Numbered from the stretch's first letter, positions 10,301 through 20,706 are shown. The stretch: DNA of 64,000 nt from Hippasteria phrygiana (GCA_037893225.1 JAZGUH010000412.1:496001-560000); one strand, 5' to 3'. Made by a program: numbers and translations. Notes: a model not told the origin generated them from the sequence alone.

Positions 10301-13300
10301 TAATCCAAGTTGATAACAGGAACCGCCCCCCCCCCCCCCCCCCCCACTCTACACAACCGTGGTGGAATAAACTTATTTAATAGGCATGTACAGTGTGTTT
10401 TGTTTTCTTTTAAAGTTTATTTCTTAGAGTCAGAACAGATTGCATACAATGTACAAACTGTCACCCTAATAACCCTAGGGTGTGTGAAAAATTATCTGAG
10501 AATTGAGGACTGTTAAGGTTAAGACATTATTTAAATGGTTGCAAATCAAACAATGTTAGGTTTAATAATCAGCTTCCATCTCTGATCTTGTTTTCAATTA
10601 TACAATCATGTTTATGAGCCCACATTACATTGAGCTTATGTGCCTATCAATTGTTCCCCTCCCCCACCCCCCGGTCACACCACCTCTGAGGTGGGGATTG
10701 TCACTTTTGAAGTGACAAAATCCCCACCTTTGGGGCAAAAATCTAGTGACAATCCCAACCTAAATTTTGATGCGGCATGTATCATGTATGATTGTTTTGA
10801 TTAAAAAATGCCTTGCAAAAGGATCGAGGATCGGGGGGGGGGGGGGGTCAATTGATAGGCGCATTGTTGAGTTAAACCTACATATAAGAGATGAATACTG
10901 TATCATACATGCACATGCAGGTAGTACATTACTTCAGAATCATACATGTAGTACACTGTTTCAGGAAACTGGCCTTATACATCCCTTTAGAGTGAGTATA
11001 AGCGATTCAAAGTAAATGGAAGTCAGGTTTGAATGACAGACATTGTTTTTACATTAAAAAATAACAGAAATTTAAAAAAAATCAAAACATAATTTTTATT
11101 AGTGATTTTTTTCCATTGATTTAAATCATGATTTAAATCAATGATTTAAATCGAGTGATTTAAATCAAACAACCCTGACTACTGGGATAGAAATTTCAGG
11201 ACTTATTTTTTATTATCAATATATTTTAGGTCATTCTAATGAGCTAGTTCGGTATTTTGATGCAGTAGTCCAGGTCAAAGGCTATTCAGGATAAAATTGC
11301 CGACGTAACGCTGAACACCCATTCTGATTGAATTTAACACGTGTGCTTTGTGCGAGCACCTTGCATGTTCATTCGCACGCGTTAGTTATCCAGAATGACC
11401 CTTGACCCATGTCATTGTATACATATATGCAGTTGAAATAGCGAACTGGCTTATTGGCAAACAGATTGTACCACTATATCTTACTTTATCTAGTTTCACC
11501 GCTGGAGACTTAACCTCATTTCATTCAATTTTATATTCTGCATACCAGGCCAGTCGACAGCATAAGGAGGTAAAGACACTAATGAATATAAACTCCCCCT
11601 CTGCACCCCTGCTCTATAACAAAAAACCTCTGCATCTGTAATGACAAACACCCTTGCTGTACATGTAGCTCTGCACCACTACCCTCTTCATAAACTAGCG
11701 TTAAGTTCTAGGTCCCAGATGCGTGGGGCTCTATGAAAAGCATGTAAAGCAACACACGCATGTCTTCCATTCGTTTGCACTGCACTTCCTGGTCTATAGG
11801 ACATCACACTTACAAAGAGGATAGCTTACCTCCTGAGATGACGCTATCGGCACTGGTCAGCTCCGGACGGTCACTCTTACTCAGAGCCTGGCTCTGCCAC
11901 GTTGACAGGTCATTGCTGGTGCCGGGGTCAGGGGCTGTGGAAGGAAATGAGAGAACACCAAATTAAAAAAAAAAAAAATCGAAATTCAAAATCCACACCA
12001 AAAAAATATCGCCCTCGTCTTGGGAAATGTCACAATAATATTCAAAAGCTACTATTTACTAAAATTTTGGTGGGTGTTTGGCATGTGTGTAGGGTGCTGT
12101 TTATGGTGTATGCTGAATACAGGAAACAAAAAAATTATAAGAGGATAAAAGGTCCTCAATTGTCATGCTGTCCTCAGTGGGAAAACACATACAAAACAAA
12201 CGACAGTTTGCAAAAAAAAAGTTAATAAGTAGAAATACAAAAAGCAGTCGGAAGGACAATGGAAAGTCTTTGATAAACCACTATAAAAACAGTTGGGTGT
12301 GTGCACACATCCTCAAACTTTGGGTTTTGTGGGGTACTTGCATTGTGCTCCCATTATCCCTAATCTTTAGAATTTCTCCTGTGGGGTAGTTACACAAAAC
12401 CAACTGGTGAGGAGGTACCATTGTTTCCATTGTGTGAGTACCCCACAAGGCGCTCCCTACAGTAACATGATGTACCTAGGGCTGTTAATTTAGTATTAAA
12501 TTATTCTAAACTGGGTTTTACCGAATATTCGATACTCGCCGATAAAGTTTTTCACGTGTCAGCTGCAACTGCATGCCGCGCCGATGAAAAGTGACAAGGG
12601 TTTTACAATAAACCTCGGCCCACAAAAAGTTACCGTCCACAAAAATACAGCATTTGACATGTACTGCTAAGCGCCGTAACTTTTTTAAATTAAATTAGCA
12701 CTGTGTCTATACGTATCTATACATGCATATATATATTTTTCCCGAATACTCGAACCGGCAAATAGGTATTCAAATATTTGTTTGAAGATTGAATATTTGA
12801 GTATTCGGGAGCCCTAAATGTACCTGTATGTGGTTTTAAGTTGAGGAATCTGGAACAGGATATTGGTGTCCTTGATTGGAAAATGTATAAAATCAAAGGT
12901 GTTACAAACACTTTTGAGTACAAACAAATGGACAATAGGAAGTCCTATATTTGTAGAAATGCACATGTTTATGGTTTACATTGGAATTGAAAGTTAACAC
13001 TGTAAATGGGAATGGGAAATTTTGTGAAAAGAATTTGCAGCCGCATTCACATTTTCAACACAACATTCCCCCCCCCCCCCCCCCCCCCCCCCGGAATTCA
13101 AGTGGGAAATTAGTATTTTCTGACTGTGGGAATTTTGTTTTCTTCACATTTTGTGAAATGAAAATGAATTCCCTGGGAAGGGAAAAAAGCGTGAAGAGAA
13201 ATTTCCCATTCCCAGGTTTAACTTTCAAATGCAATATACATGTACTGTATATCCAGGACAGGGGAAATAATTACATGTGTAACAAAGCTCACACTGGCAA

Positions 13301-16300
13301 AACAAATGACGATCTCGTACACAACATGAGTAAACCACTTCCTTTAAAAATAATCCTACAGAATCCCAAAGCCTAGAAATCACGGCTGCAAAGAAACTCT
13401 AGGTGCAAATGCTATCATAACGACCCATTTCTCTAACCTTGTTCTGAGGTGGCTGAACCACTGCCGACTTGGGCTTCCTCGAAGGCAGTACCCCGTACAC
13501 TGAAAACCTTGACTGCATCCAGGCTACGAATGGTTGACACGGCATTACCTGCAACAAGAGGACGTTCCAACGATGCACATCAACCCTAACCTTCACAAAT
13601 CCTCCAAAATCTTCTTTGGCCAAACGATGAATTTTTAAGGATTGAGGGTCTTTGGAAATTAAAGCATCGGAGGATTTTGCAGGATTGAGGGCATTAGAGG
13701 ATTTTTGCCTCTGGAGGAAAATGGAGGATCCAGGTCGTTGGGCCCAATCTGGTGCTGGATGATTTTGGAGGATTGAGGTTACTGGGGTGTTGATCCAAAA
13801 ACCCAATGGAGGATTTTGCAGGATTCAGGCAGTGGTCCCCAGTAACAAACATGGGAGGATTTTGGAATCGGAGGATATTGGAGGATTGAGGTTACATGTA
13901 GCCTGGAAAAATCATGTAGGGAGTTAGGGTTAGAAAATGGAAACCCAAAAATCATGAAGTAAAAACTGCCAGCGTTAATTTTCACGTATGGGCATTAGCA
14001 CAACTGAGGATGTACATGGAGTCATGTCCTTACTTAAATACTTAAATACCCACCCACATGCCAAAAGTCATCTTCACAAGCTACAGAACCTATTCATGTC
14101 ACATAAGTCTAGTGTAGTGATGGTAATAAAGTGTTTATTCACAAGCATGCCCAAAGGATTAACCTCCCCGAAAACTTTAAAACTGTTGAATAAGGATGAC
14201 GGCCACCTGCAGCCGATTTCACGAAACCGTGCGCAACTTACGCCATTGCGTAAGACTTGCGCTATAAAAATGTTGCGCAGCTGCGCTACATCCTTGCGAT
14301 CCATTTCACGAAACAGTGCGTAGCTGCGCAATGTTTTATTTATTTTATACATCGCGGACGAGGCTGAATGCCGCTTTTACGACGACTGTTTTAGTACAAC
14401 AATAAAAACACATGGAACAGTCGTAAAATTGAACTGTGGGGCGCCATTTTGAAACAGCGCTCCGGAAAAAAAATTGATGGCAACTTTCGGAAATATCTCA
14501 CAGGTAAACCTGCAGCGGATGATCACTTCATTACTCTCTGAAATAACAACTAACGGCTCTGCTGTGCTCACGCTCAGCTAGCTAAGTCATCATTCGGTGT
14601 TTTGTGCCAACAACTTAAGCCACCTAAAACAAGTGCGTAAGTTACGCCTTAATTTGTGGCGCAAGTCAGCGACTTACGCACTGCGTAACTTTCGTGAAAT
14701 CGATTTTAAAATGTTGTGCAACGTACGCAATAAATTGTGGCGTAAGTAGAGTTGCGCAATTGCGCAAGGTTTCGTGAAATCGGCTGCTGGCCGACTGATG
14801 TAAATACATATACAGTATGTGCATTCCTGCGCACACTTAATCGATTCATCATTCAACTATGTTGTTCTTGACTGGGAGTGTTATGAATAGATGGAGGTTT
14901 GCAAACAAAGCTTTCATCCACACGAAAAGGGGGGGCGCCTATTGCTAGCATTTCCACTTGGCTGCAAAGCCCTGATCTTGGCATACCAGCACCCCATCAA
15001 TAACAGCTGGATGCAAGAGGTATTATACACAGGAAAAGAATAGATAAATTGCTGTCTAGTACAAGATCATACCTGCATAAATCGTTCGGACAAACGTGTC
15101 TGGGGATTCAATGCTAATAATGTCAGAGATTGGAGACACGTCCAGCTTCGCTGCAAGCCTTGGAATCAAGTTCTGGATAAAGAAAAACAATTGTTCTACA
15201 TTATGGTTCACCATCAATCTATTTTCTAACGACTGTGACTACTAACCACAAAACAGGTGGCGTTTAAGACCAATTTGTTTAACTTTGGGGTGTTAAAAAA
15301 TGTTAATTTCGTTGACATTTTTGAAGACATTTTAGCAAAACTGAAGCATTCATAAGCCCTTCTTTTTTTTTTAATCAGTTGATAAAATTTAAAAGAAATC
15401 TGAATATTTTGAAAATTACTTCTAGTTCTAGGGTGGTGTTGATAGCACTCCTACTCATAGCTCTCCCACCCCTAACATTTCCAGCATAAGCTCACAAAAT
15501 TATAGAAACACATCTGGTTTTTTTTTTTAGGGGTCTAACAGACCTTTTAAATGTGGCCCAACTTTGAAAATTTACCTTGCCGAACGCTGTAGCCCCCGAT
15601 GTGATATGGGTGAAATTAAACTGTTTCTGGGTAGCTACCAGGAGTGGGGTCAGTGCCTCGGGAAGGAAGCCCTTGTAGGCTTCGTTGTCAGCGACCATGA
15701 TCTTGCTAACTCCTTCTACTTTGGATAGCTCCTCAACAACCTAACAACGAAACAAGACAACATTTTATCGGCTGAAGATGATTTCAAAGAAAGGCAGCAG
15801 AGTCAGTTTTTTCAAGTATCAAGAGACTCCCGAGGGTCAAATCGCAAATCATTCTAGACAAGTTTTTAACCACTTAGATATGGACGAAAAGACAACTTTG
15901 CCAGTTGTCATCTGTGCGAATTCCTGCGCATACTCAATCTATTCTTGTTTCACCTATATTGTTCTTGAATGGGAGTGTAATGAATAGGTGGAGTTTTTTC
16001 AAATACAGCTTCCATTCACACGAAAAAGGGGGGATCCAAGCGCGTTGAATAGGACCACTCTATTCAGCGTGGTGCTTATAAATTTTACGCTTGGCTGCAC
16101 AGCCCATTCTTGACATACCAGCGCCTAATCAAGAACATCCGGTCACAAAGGCTTAAATCAGTCTGGTCAAGTATCATGTCATTTTGGTCAAGCCAGCCCT
16201 CCAGTCAAGTTTCCAGTACAGTTTTGGGTGGCATGGGTGGCTTGTGCGTAAAGCGCTCGCCTCTCACCAATGTGGCCCGGGTTCGATTCCCGGCTCGGAC

Positions 16301-18365
16301 CATATGTGACCCGCTCTGCAAAAAGGGCACATAAGTCGCTGTATGCTTTTACGAGTTATGGGCCGTTCAATGTGAAGAGGGTGAAAAATTCTTCAAACAA
16401 GTGATTTTGAAGGGAGGGAATTTTTTGCATCTTTGATTCCTATATTATTCTATTTCATAACGAAAATCTTTGATTTCAGTGAATGAAGTTGGAAAACGAA
16501 TGTTTTTGTCGAGTGCTTCCATCTATTGGTTTGCTTTTTGTTTTCTTAAATGGTTTGTTTCTCCTTAAGTCATTTCAAGAAATTCCTGAAAACAAACATG
16601 CAAATTTCCAAATATCTCGTGTTTGCAAAATGCTAGAGACCTCAGACATATACCATATGAAAGCTTATAAAATGGCCTTTCCAGCTATATATAAAACACT
16701 ATTTTCAAATTTTGCAACATAAGTGCCCTTTTTGCAGAGCGGGTCACATATGTGAGTAGAGTTGTGCGTTGGTTCTCTCCTGTGCCACGAGGGTTTTTCC
16801 CTGGGTCCTCCGGCTTTTCTCCATCCGGGAAAAATCAAACATTTTTTATCTCTGGCTGTGCTCAGTGGTCATATATGGGTCGATGTGGCCGGCTGCCAGA
16901 GGCGCCTTTACGTGCCAGCGACTCGACCACGTTGTAGCCGCGTCCTTTGCAATTCAGCATCCCAGCTGCGAGTAAGGATGATTAGCCTCCCAAATTATAA
17001 TACCTGTTAATGGTCCCTTAAGGAGACATTTTGTCATCATTCTTATTACCTTAAGGAGACTAGTGACATTAGGGAGACATTGAAATGTCTCCCTAATGTC
17101 ACAGCCCCTTTAAATATTGAGAATTTTACTGTCGGAACTGGGTTGTATCGATAGAGGATGGTCCAAAACATAAATATACCGAAATTCGTTGGGTTAGGAT
17201 AAGGGGAAAGTTGGGTTAGGTTACATTAAAGTCGGAAAAAAAGTTGTGCACAAGTCTATGGGAAAGTCTCCCTAATGACCCATCGCCGGTAATAATAATA
17301 ATTTTCCTCAATTGCCGGTTAGGGCGACACATAATCCTGGAAAAGAGTGGGTTAGGGTGACCTGGTCGAATAGGGCGACACATAACTGTCGCCCTATTGT
17401 AAAAGTCGCCCCTTTGGAGTGTTTTTTAGTAAGGTGCGTGGGGAAAGTGCTCTAAAAGGGCGACACTCGTGTCGCCCAAATAAGGTTATTTCGGGAAGAG
17501 TCGCCCATTTGCCGCATCCAGGAGATTTCTAATTATTATTATTATTATTATTACCCGTAAAATAATTCACACTGAACAAGTTCCAACACACACTGGTCAA
17601 GTCCAAAATCTGAAGTCAAATTTGAAGCAAAGGTGACAAGATCCAACATGCTTATCTCAACCCATATCTCAACCAAACTTGTTCGCTCTTGAGATACATG
17701 TACATCTATGGTCAAATATTGCTTCCAACATCAGAGAGTCTCCTGAGCATTGAGTTTAACCCTAACCCCCTCGGCATTTTTACTAGGAAGTGTCCTCAAC
17801 CTGTCAAAATCCAACATTGTGCAGTATACCTATGGCACATTCTTTGTACTTACATGTAGACAAATTGTGGGGAGTCATAGCTCCATGTAAAGTAATGGTG
17901 CCAAGGCACTACAGTCCTGAACCCATAACAATTCAATAATCAGGCTATATTTGCAAAATTTGAGAAAGGGGTAAAAAAGCAAAATTGTGAGGAATCAATT
18001 ATTTGAGGTAGCCGATTCCAGCTCCGTTTGAGTCCTTTACTTTCTGAAGATTAGTCCAAGTCCAACTATCATGCAAGTCTTTGAAGACATGATTCCTGCT
18101 CAGAGCCGGAGTCGACTCAAAAAAATGGTGTAGTCGCCCAAGCCTAACATACATACTATGTCCACACCAAGTCTGCAAGATAAAGTTTGTCAGAATATCC
18201 TGTGTACAATCTCACCTTGCCACACCCAGTCCCAGCAACGAGACACGACACCTCCCCACCGATCTTAGAGGCAGCGGTCAGTGTGTTCAATGTGATGGGC
18301 GTGATCGATTCATTGTTGTGTTCGACAATCACCAGTGTGCTGTTGTGACGACTCAGTGCCGCAAA
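7322..18365 (-). CDS. ETFA: Electron transfer flavoprotein subunit alpha, eight coding exons (first exon uncertain)
   Basis: Exons in transcript order: 18216-18365, 15576-15740, 15073-15172, 13438-13548, 11830-11934, 9799-9950, 8051-8197 and 7322-7360 (stop TGA). All have GT-AG borders and compatible phases, giving 322 residues against 333 in human including its targeting peptide. ETFA pairs with ETFB in the mitochondrial matrix, holds FAD and passes electrons from acyl-CoA and other dehydrogenases to ETF-QO. The N-terminal domain reads [25 protein letters not shown] and [19 protein letters not shown]. The C-terminal FAD domain carries [54 protein letters not shown] and VADLF, the flavin-binding motifs. 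Exon 6 (11830-11934) covers the variable linker before KSDRPEL. No frameshift is seen, so the gene looks intact. The targeting-peptide exon must lie above 18365. Confidence 0.95.
7608..7633. repeat. Poly-C run, 26 nt
   Basis: Uninterrupted C tract just beyond the ETFA last exon. It is one of eight long C or G runs in the window. Confidence 0.9.
8583..9496 (-). pseudogene. 5'-truncated non-LTR retrotransposon: reverse transcriptase C-terminal fragment
   Basis: An open frame from 9496 to 8663 encodes about 277 residues of the RT thumb and C-terminal region of a [64 protein letters not shown] and [12 protein letters not shown], then a C-terminal tail with IPHWNNLHP. The RT catalytic YADD region and the endonuclease are missing, as in a 5'-truncated insertion. 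The 3' end, near 8583, finishes in a short microsatellite (GATACA-type units on the - strand), typical of CR1/L2/jockey-related LINEs that end in microsatellite rather than poly-A. The frame is open, so the insertion is fairly young. It sits in the ETFA intron between exons 9799-9950 and 8051-8197. Confidence 0.85.
9516..9596. repeat. Minisatellite, about four ~20-bp units
   Basis: About four units of a pattern close to GTTCTGAGCATGCGCGGACA (variants agctctgagcatgggcacgt, agctctgagcatgcacagat and agttcagagcatgcgcacga). It abuts the truncated 5' side of the retrotransposon fragment. Confidence 0.75.
10326..10345. repeat. Poly-C run, 20 nt
   Basis: Pure C tract inside the hAT-like element at 9995-11177. 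A 15-nt G run lies at 10833-10847 in the same element. Confidence 0.85.
10660..10790. repeat. Dispersed repeat shared with 55145-55250
   Basis: Shares cacctctgaggtg, ggattgtcacttttgaagtg and ggggcaaaaatctag(t/c)gacaatc with 55145-55250, in the same orientation. Both copies lie next to C-rich runs. It also contains the short palindrome CACCTCTGAGGTG. Confidence 0.65.
11243..11450. mobile_element. Fold-back element with GCTAGTTCGGTAT / ATAGCGAACTGGC ends
   Basis: The left end gctagttcggtatttt pairs with the right end gttgaaatagcgaactggc. Inner blocks caggataaaattg.cgacgtaa and acacccattctgattgaatt are shared with the copy at 59753-61233, where a 1265-bp element interrupts the sequence. It lies in an ETFA intron. 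Confidence 0.6.
12478..12817. mobile_element. hAT-like 340-bp element with exact 8-bp target duplication
   Basis: The 8-mer ATGTACCT occurs directly on both sides (12470-12477 and 12818-12825). The element starts AGGGCTG and ends GAGCCCTAA, and its inner ends are rich in gaatattcga/tcgagtatt units, a common hAT subterminal pattern. No reading frame of note. It lies in the ETFA intron below exon 13438-13548. Confidence 0.75.
13068..13092. repeat. Poly-C run, 25 nt
   Basis: Uninterrupted C tract in an ETFA intron. Confidence 0.9.
13580..13933. mobile_element. GGAGGATT-rich miniature element (TTAA family 3), 354 bp
   Basis: Starts TCAACCCTAACC and ends GGGAGTTAGGGTTAG, an inverted pair one base off TTAA at each side. 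The interior is built from GGAGGATT and GGATTGAGG units. Smaller relatives lie at 51930-51999, 60057-60126 and 62552-62834. It starts only 31 bases from ETFA exon 13438-13548, on the acceptor side. Confidence 0.65.
14177..15024 (+). mobile_element. TTAA family-1 element split by a fold-back element
   Basis: The left piece 14177-14209 (TTAAAACTGTTGAATAAGGA, then ggccacctg) matches the family-1 start. The sequence resumes at 14787 with ctggccgactg and continues through gcattcctgcgcacac, gactgggagtgttatgaatag, cacttggctgcaaagccc and cataccagcaccccatcaataa. The right TTAA has decayed. Confidence 0.65.
14210..14786. mobile_element. 577-bp fold-back element, CAGCCGATTTCACGAAAC termini
   Basis: The outer inverted repeats CAGCCGATTTCACGAAACC (left) and GGTTTCGTGAAATCGGCTG (right) are perfect over 19 bp. 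Subterminal units such as ttacgc, gcgtaa, ttgcgcaa and tttcacgaaac recur in both orientations, giving a multi-hairpin structure. It sits in a family-1 element with a short CTG repeat at the junctions. No transposase, so mobilisation would need another element. Confidence 0.75.
15880..16156 (+). mobile_element. TTAA family-1 element
   Basis: Carries ccagttgtcatctgtgcgaa, gcgcatactcaatctattc, gttcttgaatgggagtgtaa, the tccattcacacgaaa block, acgcttggctgcacagccc and cataccagcgcctaatcaa, and ends aaaggcTTAA. The left TTAA is not clear. Confidence 0.65.
16226..16820 (+). mobile_element. tRNA-derived SINE, interrupted by a TA-duplicating element
   Basis: The 5' part (about 16226-16302) has a tRNA-like promoter: an A-box-like gggtggcttgtgcg and a clear B box, GGGTTCGATTCC, at about 16279-16290 followed by cggctcggac. 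The body resumes at 16749 with tgtgagtagagttgtgcg and the segment gagggtttttccctgggtcc. This layout is that of tRNA-headed SINEs with a conserved central segment. The element at 16305-16748 splits it. Confidence 0.75.
16305..16748. mobile_element. 444-bp mariner-type miniature element with 26-bp perfect terminal repeats
   Basis: Terminal inverted repeats start TGTGACCCGCTCTGCAAAAA and are identical over 26 bp. The dinucleotide TA flanks both ends (16303-16304 and 16749-16750), as in Tc1/mariner insertions. The host is a SINE. The interior has no transposase. Confidence 0.85.
17020..17540. repeat. Cluster of perfect hairpins built on AGGGAGACATT and GGGCGACAC motifs
   Basis: Three hairpins lie in 420 bases: 17063-17102 (19-bp perfect stem, 2-nt loop, gtgacattagggagacatt), 17369-17398 (12-bp stem AATAGGGCGACA, 6-nt loop) and 17458-17477 (9-bp stem, 2-nt loop, GGGCGACAC). 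The motifs ctccctaatg and gtcgcccta also recur singly between them, as does ggttagg. No protein explains it. Confidence 0.7.
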
Positions 18366-18748
18366 CTGTAAGGCAGAAAATAACATTAAAAAAAGGACAT
18401 CAAATTTATGCATTAAACCCTAACCCACCGGGGCATTTTGGCTGGAACCCTGCCAGACGCATCAGATTGCATACTTTGTCACATTGACTTGTGTGCAGAG
18501 TGCAGCAAAGTGGAGCTGTCAGCACAGATTCACTGTGCTGCGTCTGGCAGGGTTGGGAATTTATAAGTTACATGTACAAATGTACCTGTACAGGTGACTT
18601 TGCATAGAATTATGGATCGAAACAAAATTATCAATGAACAACAATACATTATCAATTTGAAGCACTTTTTATTAGGCTTTTTAACAATTGTTTATCTGCA
18701 AAACTTTTACTGCAATAATATGCATTAAACATTTTTCCACATTTCCAG

Positions 18749-19945
18749 CAAATAGGCACTCCTCTGGCTGAAATCTCCCATGCATCAGTCTCCATTAGCT
18801 CTCCTGTAAGTCCTGACCTGACACCTATGGATGTCTCGGACTACATCGACCAAATCAACTTTGAACCAGTTGATGAGGTGATGGAGGAGTCAATGGATGA
18901 GCCCACTGTCACCTGTGACGACGTAGAGGGCCAGCATGAGGTCAAGTATCGCATCATGGAAGGATCTTCCCAGAGGCAGCGTCCCAAGCTTCTTGACAGT
19001 AGAGGGTTTACCAACACCCATTACAGCAAGAACAAAGACGGCAGCACAACTTGGAGGTACGCTGTTTGTTGTAAATATGTGAAAAACCTAAAGTCCAAAT
19101 GAGTTTTTATTTTGTATATCATGGCAACTTACAATTCCTTGGTTCTGCAGATACTCGGTACTACAACTTGTGGTTCAACATGGAAAAGTTCTGAATTTTC
19201 TTAATTTTCTTATTTTTTCAGATTTTTTCAGATTTTGTCTTGGTTTTGCATATGTGCTCAGTACGCAATCGGCAGATGTTTCGTGGCACCATTGTCAGGC
19301 AGGTTGGAGGCAGGTTCAATCTTGGCAACCGTGATCACTGTCATCCAGGGACACCAGGACAGTTTGCAGTGGCCACAGTCATATCACAGGTGAAGACGGC
19401 TGCTTCTAACAACCTGTTCGAGCCAGCTAGCCACATCATCGATGGGGTGCTCACCAACAACATATCAGAGGCTCCGGTTCCATCGTTGCCAAAGGCAAGC
19501 AGTCTCACCAGGACAGCAAACAGAGTCCGTCAGAAACAGAGACCACAGGATCTAGCAGACCTAGATTTTATCTTGGAGCATGACGCCATCCCCCAAGGTG
19601 AGTGAAAAGAGAGGTTGTTTGCATTTTTTTAGTGTAGCCGAAAGAACCTGTTTATACCGGCCTTACCAAAAAACGTAAAAGGTCGCCAAGTTTCCTGATT
19701 TCCATCCGTCCATACTTGGTATAATGTGCATAATGACCAGACTCAAACCCTAATTAAGCATAGATTGTCTTTTAACTCCAACAGATTTCCTTCAGACAGA
19801 CGTGCGGGTGAAGAACAGACGGCACCTCATCTTCTCTACACCCAACCAGCAGGTCCTGCTAGAGACGAAGGCACGTAAGCTCAACGTGCCGTTTTACCTT
19901 CTCGTCAAGATACTGCATTCTGAGGCCACGTTTGTCGACATTTAG
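18749..19945 (+). CDS. FLYWCH-domain protein, MULE-transposase-associated type, truncated
   Basis: Likely exons: 18749-19056, about 19240-19597 and 19785-19945 (stop TAG). The first encodes an acidic segment (MDVSDYIDQINFEPVDEVME), then KYRIMEGSSQRQRPKLLDSRGFTNTHYSKN and TTWR. The second continues CSVRNRQMFRGTIV and NRDHCHPGTPG, together matching a FLYWCH zinc finger with W-R-C and a final HxH. The third starts DFLQTDVRVKNRRHLIFSTP, the lead-in to a MULE-type transposase in invertebrate FLYWCH proteins, but ends after 53 codons, so the catalytic domain is missing. The junction between the first two exons does not work: neither cag acceptor (19221, 19231) gives the FLYWCH frame after the donor at 19056. 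The gene is therefore decayed, misread here, or uses an unusual junction. It lies antisense between ETFA and the dynein gene. Confidence 0.6.
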
Positions 19946-20523
19946 GTGTGTGCGGCTTAATCGATGGTGTGCGTGTGTGATCGCTTCGGAACGACTGCAT
20001 TTTTTTTTCTTTTTTTCCCGCAAATTGGACCCGTTTCAGGCGAAAATTGACTTGGCGCAACCGAGGTGAGGAGGTAAATGCGGCATATTATTTTTTTGGG
20101 GGGCAGCCATGAAGTAATTCACGGCGAAAAATGTAGAAACGTGTTGCATGGAAATGACGTTCTTATTCTTGCTGTACTAGCCTATGGGAAAAATCGGCGT
20201 CTTCCTATGACTGGGTTCATGTCAGGAACCTCATAGTTCTCGCTCTACCATATGAACATTTCTTGCCTTCCAAAGAACTTACCGACTGGGAAACTCTTCG
20301 AGAAGACTGCCTTGCAATTAAGCTAAACATATTTATTTGAATATTTGGATTTCCTTTTTAGAAAAGTGGAGATTTCAGGATATTTCTTTATACAACACCA
20401 CCAAGATCACATACACGATACTGCCGACCCTGAATGCTAAATGGCGCCCTCTGTAGTTCACTACTTTCGTATGGCCGTAGCGCACATAACGCATTTAATA
20501 CGTGAGTTTCCACCAAAGATACT

Positions 20524-20559
20524 ATAGCGCCGCGTAGCGGCGCCGCGTAGCGGCGCTAT
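20524..20559. repeat. Near-perfect 36-bp GC-rich palindrome
   Basis: The unit gcgccgcgtagcggc occurs twice head to tail, so the whole reads almost the same on both strands, differing only at the two GTA centres. Wider flanks are also inverted (tttccaccaaagat before, atctttggtttcc after), so the palindrome sits in a larger hairpin of about 65 bases. Confidence 0.7.
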
Positions 20560-20686
20560 ACGATCTTTGGTTTCCACCACCACCGGCGCGGCACCGTAAG
20601 TACAGTGGCGCTGCGGTTGCCACAACAAATACACACAATTTAAATGTAAACAAATTCAGACTAGAGAGAAGGGGATGGGGAAGACA

Positions 20687-20706
20687 CCCCCCCCCCCCCC
20701 CCCCCC
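20687..20706. repeat. Poly-C run, 20 nt
   Basis: C tract upstream of the dynein gene, followed by C-rich and A-rich low-complexity sequence up to about 20895. Confidence 0.85.

Larger units (their letters stand above)
9995..11177. mobile_element. hAT-like non-autonomous element, ~1.18 kb
   Basis: Starts CAGGGTTAATAAAAATCATG and ends with a long run of ATTTAAATCA units followed by CAAACAACCCTG. The two ends are inverted (CAGGGTT / AACCCTG) and rich in TTTAAATC subterminal repeats. The flanking 8-mers actgctag (9987-9994) and actactgg (11178-11185) match at 6 of 8 positions, as expected of an aged 8-bp hAT duplication. The interior has a 20-nt C run, a 15-nt G run and a block shared with 55145-55250, and no transposase. 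Confidence 0.65.

Noticed and set aside
17020..17540. CRISPR-like array
   Set aside because: The repeats are hairpins of differing sequence and spacing in an animal genome; no regular repeat-spacer pattern.
18156..18413. Reading the ETFA exon frame through to the Met at 18413 as the true start
   Set aside because: A good acceptor (ttacag) lies at the exon edge and the upstream codons do not look like a targeting peptide; the true first exon is probably further upstream.
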